NCBI GenBank assembly: GCA_905234425.1
Contig: CAJOHR010000002.1
Span: 1-57,384, forward strand
Direction of reading: 5' to 3'
DNA length: 57,384 nt
Source of the DNA: an uncultured Oscillospiraceae bacterium
GTDB taxonomy: Bacteria > Bacillota > Clostridia > Oscillospirales > Oscillospiraceae
The stretch's first letter is position 1, and every line of letters begins with the position of its first letter. Positions 33,556 to 41,008 of this stretch are shown piece after piece. The notes under the pieces are model-generated. The model had not been told where the DNA came from and did no database searches. It worked only from the letters and a program-made list of their open reading frames with translations. Both the position numbers and the translations under genes were made by a program.

Positions 33556-33885
33556 ATGCGAGACGATATGCGGGACATTGCCAGCCTGGTGCGGGTCGGC
33601 ATGGTCACAGATGTGGACCTCGACAAGTATCTGTGCCGGGTAAAGTATCTGGATCGGGGGTACACCTCCAACTGGCTTAAAGTGCTGGACAACAGGCCGT
33701 TCATCCCGGACTACAATACCGCCCAGAGAACGGAATATGAATCCGGAGGCAGCAGCTATGCAGCTTTCGCCAGCCATAAGCACAACCTGATTATCAAGCA
33801 GTGGATGCCCTCTGTAGGAGATAACGTGCTGGTACTGTTTGTGCCGGCGAAAAACTCAGACGGATATGTGTTGGGAGGTGTGTGA
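33556..33885 (+). CDS. Baseplate spike protein V-like
   Basis: 109 residues, shorter than P2 gpV. An OB-fold-like N-terminus (Val-Arg-Val-Gly-Met-Val-Thr-Asp-Val-Asp, Leu-Cys-Arg-Val-Lys-Tyr) and Pro-Ser-Val-Gly-Asp-Asn-Val-Leu-Val-Leu-Phe-Val-Pro fit the gpV/gp5 OB family. The C-terminal needle helix of longer members is missing, so a separate tip protein may be used. The stop overlaps the gpU-like start. Confidence 0.75.
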   Translation: MRDDMRDIASLVRVGMVTDVDLDKYLCRVKYLDRGYTSNWLKVLDNRPFIPDYNTAQRTEYESGGSSYAAFASHKHNLIIKQWMPSVGDNVLVLFVPAKNSDGYVLGGV

Positions 33886-34289
33886 TGGGCAAGATCGGCA
33901 TGCTTGGCGACATTATTTTTGAGGTGTCGGACGAGCGACAGTTGACGATTACCAACGCAAAGTGGTCCGGCTCCGGCCGAGTCAGCACCCATCAGCGGCA
34001 CTTGCAGGACGCTCTGACGGAATGGACGGGCCGGGACCCGGATCGCATGTCATTCGATATTGTGGTCAGCTGGTACAACGGCATTCAAAACCCTCAAGAG
34101 GCGGTCAATCAGATATGGGACTACGAGCGAAATGGCAAAGCGGTCCCTTTAACAATCGGCGAAAAAGGGTACGGTAAATACAGGTGGCTCGTCGAGTCGC
34201 ACAGCTCCACAATGGAGCATTACGATAGAAACGGGAACCTCATGCACTACACCATGAGCATATCGCTCGTGGAGTACCTAAAAAAATAG
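33885..34289 (+). CDS. Tail protein U-like (P2 gpU family)
   Basis: 134 residues from ATG 33885 (TGATG overlap, GGGAGG upstream). Begins Gly-Lys-Ile-Gly-Met-Leu-Gly-Asp-Ile-Ile-Phe-Glu-Val-Ser, then contains Pro-Leu-Thr-Ile-Gly and Gly-Lys-Tyr and a C-terminal Tyr-Thr-Met-Ser-Ile-Ser-Leu-Val-Glu-Tyr. This matches the P2 gpU family placed beside V and D in baseplate clusters; P2 gpU is needed for tail assembly. Confidence 0.8.
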   Translation: MGKIGMLGDIIFEVSDERQLTITNAKWSGSGRVSTHQRHLQDALTEWTGRDPDRMSFDIVVSWYNGIQNPQEAVNQIWDYERNGKAVPLTIGEKGYGKYRWLVESHSSTMEHYDRNGNLMHYTMSISLVEYLKK

Positions 34290-34299
34290 GGGGTGCGCG

Positions 34300-34626
34300 A
34301 TGGCAAACTACATCGTAGCCACGGATTCGGACCTGGGGCCGATCAGCCTCGGAGAAACGGACACCGTGCGCTCTATTCTGCAAAACATCCAGTGCATTCT
34401 CCGCACGCGAAAGGGAACGATCCCCCTGTACCGCGAATTCGGGTTGGAAATGGCCTTTGTGGACAAGCCCCTTCAGATCGCTCGGCAGATGATGCTGGTA
34501 GATGTACGGGAAAACGTGGAGGAATTCGAGCCGAGAGCCCAGGTGGTGGACATCCGCTGCCGCAATGACCCATCTGATCCGGGGCGGCTGATCCCCGTGG
34601 TGGAGGTGAAAATAATTGGCACTTAG
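34300..34626 (+). CDS. Baseplate wedge protein W (gp25-like)
   Basis: 108 residues. The gp25/lysozyme-like wedge pattern is clear: Val-Arg-Ser-Ile-Leu-Gln-Asn-Ile-Gln-Cys-Ile-Leu, Thr-Arg-Lys-Gly-Thr-Ile-Pro-Leu-Tyr-Arg-Glu-Phe-Gly-Leu (the conserved Pro, Arg and Gly), then Pro-Arg-Ala-Gln-Val. It starts sheath polymerisation at the baseplate. It overlaps the J gene by 11 bp. Confidence 0.88.
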   Translation: MANYIVATDSDLGPISLGETDTVRSILQNIQCILRTRKGTIPLYREFGLEMAFVDKPLQIARQMMLVDVRENVEEFEPRAQVVDIRCRNDPSDPGRLIPVVEVKIIGT

Positions 34627-35797
34627 AAACACAGCCTATCAGTTTATCACAACTGACACAACCGTTATCGAGGGGTATCTGATAAGCATCTACGAGACGA
34701 TGATGAACACCACCGTCCGCCGCGGTTCCCCGGATCTGCTGTTTATTAAATGGATTGCCAACCTGTTCCTCTATGAACGGAACGAATTCAATCAGAAGGC
34801 GAACCAGAACCTTCCCAGCCGAGCCACCAGCGAGGACCTGGACGCGTTGGCGGAAGCCTTCTACCAGGAGAGCCGCCCGGACCCCACGGCGGCGAGTTGC
34901 ACCATGCGGTTTTATATCAGCCAAGCGCAGAATACGGCTATCCTGGTCCCGGAAGGGACACGGGTGACGGATGCCGCGTCCACGCTCTACTGGGAGCTGC
35001 AGGAGGATCTGTACATCCCGGCCGGGAGCCTGTATGTGGACGGGACCGTCTACTGCCAGACCGCCGGAGCGGTTGGAAACGACTGGATTGCGGGAGACAT
35101 CAACACCATCGTGGATGTGTACGATTTCTACACAGCCTGCGAAAACCTCACAGACAGTGACGGTGGCTCAGACAGTCCGGAGGATGACGCATTCTACGAG
35201 TTGCTCCGGCTGAGTCTGGACGCGCTGAGCACGGCGGGGGCAATGGGGGCCTATGAGTACTTCACGCTCAGAACCTCCAGCGAGATATCCAATGTGCTGG
35301 TCAACAGTCCGATCCCCGGATGTGTCTATGTCTACGCCATGACGAGCGACGGGGCCATTGCCACGGAGGAGCTCAAGGCGAGGATCCTAGCAACACTGAA
35401 CGAGGACCTGACGCGGCCGCTGACGGACTTTGTGGTGGTTAACGATCCGGGGGTAGTCCACTACAACGTGGACCTGACCTACTACATCCCGGAGAACTCC
35501 ACACTGTCCAGCGCGGAGATCGAGGCCAATGTAAAGGCAGCGGTTGACACGTTCCGGACGTGGCAGACGGCCAAGCTGGGCCGTGACATTAACCCGTCGA
35601 AGCTGATCTCACTGCTGATGGAGACCGGCATCAAACGGGTGGTGGTCCGGGAGCCTGCGTTTACGCCCCTGCAGGACGGTATCTTGGACGAGGGTGAGGA
35701 GTACGACCTGGAGGAGACCATCCCCCAGGTCGGCATCTGCGACACCGCAGACGGAGACACCATCAACCTTGTGAACGGCGGTGTTGAAGATGAATAA
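34616..35797 (+). CDS. Baseplate protein J
   Basis: 393 residues from TTG 34616. Signature parts: Arg-Arg-Gly-Ser-Pro-Asp-Leu-Leu near residue 38, Glu-Asp-Leu-Asp-Ala-Leu-Ala, Val-Pro-Glu-Gly-Thr-Arg-Val-Thr-Asp, Gly-Ala-Val-Gly-Asn-Asp-Trp-Ile-Ala-Gly and a C-terminal Leu-Ile-Ser-Leu-Leu-Met-Glu-Thr-Gly-Ile. It is the wedge protein that links gpW to the fibre-bearing gpI. Confidence 0.9.
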   Translation: MALRNTAYQFITTDTTVIEGYLISIYETMMNTTVRRGSPDLLFIKWIANLFLYERNEFNQKANQNLPSRATSEDLDALAEAFYQESRPDPTAASCTMRFYISQAQNTAILVPEGTRVTDAASTLYWELQEDLYIPAGSLYVDGTVYCQTAGAVGNDWIAGDINTIVDVYDFYTACENLTDSDGGSDSPEDDAFYELLRLSLDALSTAGAMGAYEYFTLRTSSEISNVLVNSPIPGCVYVYAMTSDGAIATEELKARILATLNEDLTRPLTDFVVVNDPGVVHYNVDLTYYIPENSTLSSAEIEANVKAAVDTFRTWQTAKLGRDINPSKLISLLMETGIKRVVVREPAFTPLQDGILDEGEEYDLEETIPQVGICDTADGDTINLVNGGVEDE

Positions 35798-36818
35798 TCG
35801 CTTCACCGCTGATGCCATGATGCAGACTTACCCGGCGGTGCTGGACAGCGACGAAAAGCTCCACGCCCTGGGAACTGCCACGGCAAAGCTGATGGAATAC
35901 CTGCATCCGGACATCCAGGCGGCAGGAATCTACAACCGGATCGACGAGCTTCCGGAGGACCTGCTGGATATTCTGGCGCGGGATTTCAAGATCGACTGGT
36001 ACGACTTTGATTATCCGATCGAAGCTAAGCGCAACCTGGTCAAGACTCACTGGGAGGTCCACAAGCACATGGGCACCGTGGGCGCGGTCCGGACGGCGAT
36101 CCGTGCGGTCTATCCACGGTCTGACGTGGAGGAATGGTGGCAGGACTGGTATCAGGGGGAGCCCTATCATTTTCGGGTGATCCTGGAATCAGGCTATCCC
36201 ATCATTCCGGTTTCCAATACGGACATTATTCGGAAGGTCGGCATCTACAAGAGCCTGCGGTCCCATCTGGACGGGGTCATCTTCCGCAGCACCGAGAATA
36301 TTATCGTAAAAACCAAATGCTCCTGGCTGGTCTATTCCGGGAGGCTCAGCGGTACATATCCCGTGATCACTCAGCCCGGAAGCATCGAGGGACACGGCAT
36401 CGTGATCCACACTGCCTCCAGCGGCATCGGATACCGCAACCCCTATACCGGAGAGATTGCGGCCGGCACGTATCCACAGCCGGCGGTACCGGGTGATTTG
36501 ATTGACGGTGATATTGTCGTGGAAACCTCCAACGGCAGCATCGTCTATCGGGACCCCTACACCGGCGAGATCGTCAGCGGCACGTATCCGGAGGCCAGGA
36601 CGATGGGTGAAATCTCTGAGGGAATGGTCGCTGTCAGAACCGCAGGCGGGAACATGGTCTACCGCAATCCCGCCACAGGCGAGATCATGGCTGGTGAATT
36701 CCCGGAGACGGCAATCCCGGGTTCTACGGAAAGCGGAGCCATCAGCGCAACATCGGAAGGACAGGGCATCGGTTACACCGGGAAGGTGTGCGGAGATGGC
36801 CTGATTTTTTATCACTGA
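35790..36818 (+). CDS. Tail protein I with C-terminal tandem repeats
   Basis: 342 residues from ATG 35790 (GTG 35781 and TTG 35784 also in frame). Residues 15-165 match P2 gpI: Tyr-Pro-Ala-Val-Leu, Leu-Leu-Asp-Ile-Leu-Ala, Trp-Tyr-Asp-Phe-Asp-Tyr-Pro, Thr-His-Trp-Glu-Val-His-Lys-His-Met-Gly-Thr. The rest carries three repeats of about 38 residues sharing Tyr-Arg-(Asn/Asp)-Pro-(Tyr/Ala)-Thr-Gly-Glu-Ile-x-(Ala/Ser)-Gly. Such repeats are unusual in gpI and may form a beta-solenoid fibre anchor. Confidence 0.8.
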   Translation: MNNRFTADAMMQTYPAVLDSDEKLHALGTATAKLMEYLHPDIQAAGIYNRIDELPEDLLDILARDFKIDWYDFDYPIEAKRNLVKTHWEVHKHMGTVGAVRTAIRAVYPRSDVEEWWQDWYQGEPYHFRVILESGYPIIPVSNTDIIRKVGIYKSLRSHLDGVIFRSTENIIVKTKCSWLVYSGRLSGTYPVITQPGSIEGHGIVIHTASSGIGYRNPYTGEIAAGTYPQPAVPGDLIDGDIVVETSNGSIVYRDPYTGEIVSGTYPEARTMGEISEGMVAVRTAGGNMVYRNPATGEIMAGEFPETAIPGSTESGAISATSEGQGIGYTGKVCGDGLIFYH

Positions 36819-36834
36819 CAGGGAGGGATGAAGA

Positions 36835-37143
36835 ATGCTTGATTCGCAGGGTTTCGTTGATATGCGGAACTTCCTCAAGCGCAGAATTTCCTATGCCCGG
36901 TATCGCGTCGGGAATACCTGGACGAAGGTGCCTCTCAACGGTATCGACGTCCAGAGCAACGGCGTGGTCCGGGCGCGGCTGCATATCAACTCCGGCGGTA
37001 ATCAGATCACGGTCAATCGGGTGGAGCTTTATAACACCGACGCGGTGCTGTTCTGCCACCAGGATTGCAGCATCACCGTGGCCGCCGGACAAACCGGGAT
37101 TCTATTCTGGTTTGATTTCAACATCACGGAGGAGGCGGAATAA
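36835..37143 (+). CDS. Baseplate/fibre-region protein (102 aa)
   Basis: Starts after GGGAGGG. The N-terminus is basic (Phe-Leu-Lys-Arg-Arg-Ile), and the rest is beta-strand rich with Ala-Arg-Leu-His-Ile-Asn-Ser-Gly-Gly-Asn-Gln-Ile-Thr and Phe-Trp-Phe-Asp-Phe. It looks like a small jelly-roll domain. Its location between gpI and the fibre-like gene suggests a tail-tip part. One-base overlap with the next gene. Confidence 0.6.
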   Translation: MLDSQGFVDMRNFLKRRISYARYRVGNTWTKVPLNGIDVQSNGVVRARLHINSGGNQITVNRVELYNTDAVLFCHQDCSITVAAGQTGILFWFDFNITEEAE

Positions 37144-37676
37144 TGTTCACACCGACCTTTTGGGAGGACCACACCAATTCCATGCCGGGCGTGTATGTGA
37201 TCCGGGCCTATAACGAGGCCGAAGACCAATACACCATCACCGAAGCAGGAACGGTCATGGTAGCTGGTACTCCCCAGGATCAGACCCACTTCCAGAACCT
37301 CGAAAACGGGATTTTGGACTCCGAGATCGTCAGCGACCTTCTGCTGAACTTCGCCCGTCAGCTGGGGTGGAGCGTGGACGATCTCAAAGCGTATGTCCAG
37401 ACGAAGAATGTAGTCTACGTCGGTACGGTCACGCTGACAAACAGCCAGAAGTTCCCCTTCAACAACAGCGTCAAGACAGTTTCCTTGGGGGCAACCCTTC
37501 CCAACACCTACTATGACGTGAACACCAAGGTTACGGCGTTCACGGGCAACGTGGGAGAAGTGGAAGTGACCGACAAGCTGACCAACGGGTTCAAGTTGCA
37601 GTTCACCGGCAGCGCATCCAGTGCAACCATCGCGTGGGTTGCGGCGCCGCAGGTGGTCACAACAAACATTTCCTGA
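37143..37676 (+). CDS. Tail fibre-like protein (177 aa)
   Basis: Begins by overlapping the upstream stop. The N-terminal 60 residues contain Ala-Gly-Thr-Pro-Gln-Asp-Gln-Thr-His-Phe-Gln-Asn-Leu-Glu-Asn-Gly, a sequence typical of phage tail-fibre N-termini in Firmicutes. The C-terminal 90 residues are beta-rich with Phe-Pro-Phe-Asn-Asn-Ser. Likely connects gpI to the receptor-binding DGR target. Confidence 0.65.
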   Translation: MFTPTFWEDHTNSMPGVYVIRAYNEAEDQYTITEAGTVMVAGTPQDQTHFQNLENGILDSEIVSDLLLNFARQLGWSVDDLKAYVQTKNVVYVGTVTLTNSQKFPFNNSVKTVSLGATLPNTYYDVNTKVTAFTGNVGEVEVTDKLTNGFKLQFTGSASSATIAWVAAPQVVTTNIS

Positions 37677-37691
37677 TAGGAGGATCGCACC

Positions 37692-38000
37692 ATGATCGTA
37701 ATTGACAAGAACGCAGGAACCAAGATTCCCTTTGAGGTTCAGGGAACGGTCATCAACTTCGATGACGAGCTTTCGCTGAATCTCAAGAAGCTCCAGCGTG
37801 ACGATCCTGTTCATAAGGACGTCTGCTATGACGAGTACGGTGATCTCTGTGTCGGCGCAGCTGCCGGCCGTGCCTATGTTGCCGAGATCGACATTCCGGC
37901 CCGGGAGTATGTCACCACCGGCGAGGGCGAGGATGCCCAGACCGAGCCGGTGCCTCTGGATATGGACAAGGTAACTCTGACCCTCTGGGCCATCGACTGA
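37692..38000 (+). CDS. Small tail-tip protein upstream of DGR target (102 aa)
   Basis: Preceded by AGGAGG. A beta-rich N-terminus and an acidic C-terminus (Gly-Glu-Gly-Glu-Asp-Ala-Gln-Thr-Glu). It lies 14 bp upstream of the DGR target gene with the same kind of ribosome site, so it is probably a partner, chaperone or base for that protein. No family recognised. Confidence 0.55.
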   Translation: MIVIDKNAGTKIPFEVQGTVINFDDELSLNLKKLQRDDPVHKDVCYDEYGDLCVGAAAGRAYVAEIDIPAREYVTTGEGEDAQTEPVPLDMDKVTLTLWAID

Positions 38001-38014
38001 TAGGAGGTAATCAC

Positions 38015-39112
38015 ATGGCTGCAAACTTTGACCTTTCGGCAATGGCCCTGCAGGCTGTATGCCCCAGCAATGAAATCCTGTACGACAAGCTGGGAATGCC
38101 CAGCATCATGGTCAAAATTCCAAAACTGACCTACGCCCAGCTGGGCATGGGGGAAAGCACCGCCGTCCACCCGGCGTTTATCATCAATGGCTCCGAAGTG
38201 GACGCAATCTATATCAGCAAATATCAGAACATCATCCAGAACAGCCTTGCCTACTCGCTGCCGGGCTGTGATCCGCGAGCTCAAATCACATTTGACGCGG
38301 CCAAAACCGCCTGTGAGGGAAAGGGCGACGGATGGCACCTTATGACCCGTATGGAGTGGGGGCTGATTGTCCGGTGGTGCCAGAAGAACGGCGTCATGCC
38401 TCTGGGCAATAACAACTACGGCAAGCACTCCAGTGAAATGGTCTATAAAGCCATCCCGACCTATGGCGCAGATGATACGCATTACGCATGCCGTGTTGCC
38501 ACCGGCACCGGCCCGCTGACCTGGTATCACGATCAGACGCCCTCCGGCATTGCCGATCTGTGCGGCAACGTCTGGGAGTGGACCGGCGGCGTGCGGACAG
38601 TCTACGGAGAGCTGCAGGTGTTGGCCAACAACAACGGCGCTGACTCCGCCAAGAGCCAGAGCGCCACATCCACCGTATGGATGGCGATTCGGGCATCCGA
38701 CGGCGAACTGATCGAACCCAACGGCTCCGGCACTACACCCGGATCTGTGAAGATGGACTGGATCAGCTCCAAGCTGACCTACTCTACGAGCAAGACCAAC
38801 GATACCGGCAGCGGGTCCAGTACCTACTCCAGTTGCACGTTTGCCAACATTGTGTGCGACAGCACCATCGGAGACAATGCGAAGCTGCTGCTCCAGAACC
38901 TGGGCATGCTGATGTATGGTTCCAGCGCAGAACTGTTCTCCAGCCATCAGTGCTACTTCGACAACACGCAGGCAGAGCGGCTCTTCTCCTCCGGGGGCGG
39001 CTGGAACCTCTCTTCCTCTGGCCTTGCCTCGTTCTTTGGCTACAATCCCCGGTCCCGCTCGGACGCGTACATCGGTTTCCGCTCCGCTTATGTCAAACTG
39101 CCTACTGCTTAA
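38015..39112 (+). CDS. DGR target: receptor-binding protein with C-type-lectin/FGE-like fold
   Basis: 365 residues, start after AGGAGG. Residues 55-356 fit the formylglycine-generating-enzyme-like C-type lectin fold used by many DGR targets: Tyr-Ile-Ser-Lys-Tyr-Gln-Asn near 67, Trp-His-Leu-Met-Thr-Arg-Met-Glu-Trp near 107-115, Leu-Cys-Gly-Asn-Val-Trp-Glu-Trp-Thr-Gly-Gly at 182-192 and Ile-Gly-Phe-Arg-Ser-Ala at 353-358. The variable repeat covers residues 322-358. Adenine-directed changes fall on residues 325, 329, 332, 335, 341, 343, 348, 350, 351 and 352, the expected ligand face. Likely displayed at the tail tip for host recognition. Confidence 0.9.
   Translation: MAANFDLSAMALQAVCPSNEILYDKLGMPSIMVKIPKLTYAQLGMGESTAVHPAFIINGSEVDAIYISKYQNIIQNSLAYSLPGCDPRAQITFDAAKTACEGKGDGWHLMTRMEWGLIVRWCQKNGVMPLGNNNYGKHSSEMVYKAIPTYGADDTHYACRVATGTGPLTWYHDQTPSGIADLCGNVWEWTGGVRTVYGELQVLANNNGADSAKSQSATSTVWMAIRASDGELIEPNGSGTTPGSVKMDWISSKLTYSTSKTNDTGSGSSTYSSCTFANIVCDSTIGDNAKLLLQNLGMLMYGSSAELFSSHQCYFDNTQAERLFSSGGGWNLSSSGLASFFGYNPRSRSDAYIGFRSAYVKLPTA
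38977..39089 (+). repeat. DGR variable repeat (VR)
   Basis: 113 bp at the 3' end of the target gene, aligned without gaps to the template at 39621-39733. The 14 differences all sit where the template has A: four A-to-C, five A-to-G and five A-to-T. The 99 other positions are identical, including the last 18 bases, which contain no A and end near the stop codon, as expected for the homing-initiation end. Confidence 0.95.
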
Positions 39113-39124
39113 CTGCATACTGTT

Positions 39125-39146
39125 TATCCCCGCGATAGCGGGGATA
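39125..39146. promoter_or_regulatory. DGR hairpin/cruciform downstream of VR
   Basis: A perfect 9-bp inverted repeat TATCCCCGC / GCGGGGATA (39125-39133 and 39138-39146) with a GATA tetraloop, 36 bp after VR. The Bordetella phage DGR needs an 8-bp, 4-nt-loop hairpin just downstream of VR for efficient retrohoming; this element has the same size and place. Confidence 0.8.
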
Positions 39147-39157
39147 CGAATTTTTGC

Positions 39158-39180
39158 AAAATTACGTATTCCGTAATTTT
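39158..39180. repeat. AT-rich inverted repeat between DGR hairpin and avd
   Basis: Perfect 9-bp arms AAAATTACG (39158-39166) and CGTAATTTT (39172-39180) with a TATTC loop. It may terminate the tail-gene transcript, or add to the structure around the homing site. It ends about 30 bp before the DGR promoter. Confidence 0.55.
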
Positions 39181-39211
39181 CTTCCGAAACCGTCCGTCGC
39201 CCCAAATCCGA

Positions 39212-39220
39212 TGCTATAAT
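39212..39220 (+). promoter_or_regulatory. Extended -10 promoter of the DGR cassette
   Basis: TGCTATAAT (39212-39220) is a perfect extended -10 element; the -35 region is weak, as such promoters allow. Transcription from about 39227 would produce avd, the template repeat and the reverse transcriptase in one RNA, separate from the late tail operon. Confidence 0.65.
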
Positions 39221-39252
39221 TTTATCATTCTGTGTCGGAACGGGGCGACGGT

Positions 39253-39603
39253 ATGGCCGAAGATCTGAAGATCATGCAGAAGATATTTGACATGATGCAG
39301 TATGCTTACGGCGCTCTGGCCCAGTTCCCCAAAAGCGAAAAATTTGCGCTCGTCACCGACATCAAGCGGAGTATGGACACTCTGCTGGAGCGGTGCATCG
39401 AAGCACAAAAGAAGTATTACAAGAAGACCACCTTGCAGGATATGGACGTGGAGATTATGAAACTCCGGGCCTATATCCGGCTGTCATTTCTGCTCGGATT
39501 TCTCCCTATGAAGAAATATGAGATTTGGTCTGACATGCTGGTGGAAATCGGTAAGATGTTGGGTGGATGGATCAAGGCCGTCAACGGGTCCAAATCCACT
39601 TAA
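39253..39603 (+). CDS. avd: DGR accessory variability determinant (Avd)
   Basis: 116 residues from ATG 39253; a GTG at 39232 in frame would add seven residues and sit almost at the predicted transcript start. It is all helical and basic (Phe-Asp-Met-Met-Gln-Tyr-Ala-Tyr, Phe-Pro-Lys-Ser-Glu-Lys-Phe, Leu-Arg-Ala-Tyr-Ile-Arg-Leu-Ser, Gly-Gly-Trp-Ile-Lys), like the four-helix Avd that forms a pentamer binding the reverse transcriptase and template RNA. It ends 17 bp before the template repeat, the usual order target-VR-avd-TR-RT. Confidence 0.88.
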   Translation: MAEDLKIMQKIFDMMQYAYGALAQFPKSEKFALVTDIKRSMDTLLERCIEAQKKYYKKTTLQDMDVEIMKLRAYIRLSFLLGFLPMKKYEIWSDMLVEIGKMLGGWIKAVNGSKST

Positions 39604-39620
39604 CAAGGGAACAGGCTGTT

Positions 39621-39733
39621 GCGGCTCTTCTACTCCGGGGGCAACTGGAACAACTCTTCCTATGGCCTTGCCTCGTTCAATGGCAACAATCCCCGGTCCA
39701 ACTCGAACACGAACATCGGTTTCCGCTCCGCTT
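39621..39733 (+). repeat. DGR template repeat (TR)
   Basis: 113 bp between avd and the reverse transcriptase gene. It contains 22 adenines, mostly in AAC/AAT and TAC/TAT codon positions relative to the target frame, so adenine-directed errors change amino acids most effectively. 14 of the 22 differ in VR; no non-A base differs. It is an RNA template and not translated in a useful frame. Confidence 0.95.
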
Positions 39734-39895
39734 CACCGCCACGCCAGATGTGGCGCACCTACCGGGTACGCCTCCAGTGCATCGGTGAGTAAAGGGGCCT
39801 GTTCCCTCGGTCAGAAATGGCCCAAAAATATATGCTGCAAATGCCGGCGTTCCGGCCCACCGGGTACGGCGCCTGCAACGTGCAGCCTTCGGGGG

Positions 39896-41008
39896 ATGGA
39901 CTGCGTGGAGAAGCACACCAATGTTTTTGGTCAGTTTGCAACCTATGAAAACCTGTATGACGGTTATCTGCTGGCCCGCAAAAATAAGCGGTACAACGAT
40001 AATGTGCTGCAATACTCAGCGAACCTCGAAGAAAACCTGATCGACGCTGTGAACCGGCTCCAATGGAAAACCTATGAACCTGGGGATCTGCACCCGTTCT
40101 ATGAGTATTTTCCAAAGGTCAGATTGATCCATTCGGCGCCATTCGCTGACCGGGTAATCAACTGCGCGGCATACAAGGTGCTGTGGCCGATCTACGCCAG
40201 GAGCATGTATGAGCACAGCTACGGGAGCATCCCAGGCAAGGGAACTCTCCGGGCCGTGAAGCGGCTCCAAAGCTGGATGCGGATGGTACGGCGAAAGCCC
40301 GATAAGTGGTATCTGGGGAAGATGGATATTCAAAAGTTCTTTTTCCGTGTTCCCGTCAGCGTACAACTCAGAGAGATGGGCCGTCCTCTGGATGATCCTG
40401 ATATGCTGTGGTTCCTGGATAAAGCAATCCACAGCGACGGGAGGCCCTTCGGGTTGCCGCTGGATTGCACCGATGTGACCACGGCGGAGCGAGTGGCCGG
40501 AATCGGCATGCAAGTTGGATCTCTGATCTCACAGACCACGGCCAATGTGGTGCTGACGCCACTGGACCATTTCATCAAGCGGGAGCTGCGCGTCCCCTAC
40601 TACATCAGATACATGGACGATATGATGATTCTGACACCATCAAAGGCGGCAACGTGGGACGCCATCTATGCCGTTGATGATTTTCTTCGGGAGCATCTGG
40701 GCCTCCAACTCAACACCAAGACCGCGGTCATGCCCGTGGGTACCGGGGTGGAATTTGTGGGCCGCAGGATATGGCCTGAGAAGATGGAATTGCGGAGGGC
40801 AACGTCCTTGCAGATGAAACGCCATCTGAATTTTGTCCGGGAGCATTACGCCACCGGAGAGCTGCCATATCAGTATTGCCATGATGTAATTGTCAGCTAT
40901 CTCGGCCTTATGAAGTACACCAACAACGATGCCCTGCGGGAGCAGGTGCTGGAGGATTTTGTGCTAATACGAAAGCACGCGGAAGAACATGGAGAAGCAG
41001 TCCGGTGA
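39896..41008 (+). CDS. DGR reverse transcriptase
   Basis: 370 residues from ATG 39896; the frame is open further upstream through the template repeat, but that part is not protein-like. Motifs in order: Ser-Tyr-Gly-Ser-Ile-Pro-Gly-Lys-Gly (108-116), Lys-Met-Asp-Ile-Gln-Lys-Phe-Phe (142-149), Val-Gly-Ser-Leu-Ile-Ser-Gln (207-213, the DGR-specific motif that replaces QG in retroviruses and group II introns), Tyr-Met-Asp-Asp (239-242, catalytic), and a thumb after about 300. It lacks endonuclease, RNase H and maturase domains, as expected. The enzyme copies TR RNA with errors at A. GGGGG directly abuts the start, so initiation is unusual. Confidence 0.93.
   Translation: MDCVEKHTNVFGQFATYENLYDGYLLARKNKRYNDNVLQYSANLEENLIDAVNRLQWKTYEPGDLHPFYEYFPKVRLIHSAPFADRVINCAAYKVLWPIYARSMYEHSYGSIPGKGTLRAVKRLQSWMRMVRRKPDKWYLGKMDIQKFFFRVPVSVQLREMGRPLDDPDMLWFLDKAIHSDGRPFGLPLDCTDVTTAERVAGIGMQVGSLISQTTANVVLTPLDHFIKRELRVPYYIRYMDDMMILTPSKAATWDAIYAVDDFLREHLGLQLNTKTAVMPVGTGVEFVGRRIWPEKMELRRATSLQMKRHLNFVREHYATGELPYQYCHDVIVSYLGLMKYTNNDALREQVLEDFVLIRKHAEEHGEAVR

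Noticed and set aside
39518-39895. Upstream extension of the reverse transcriptase frame through the template repeat
   Set aside because: Sequence is not protein-like, overlaps avd and TR, and RT homology starts only after 39896.
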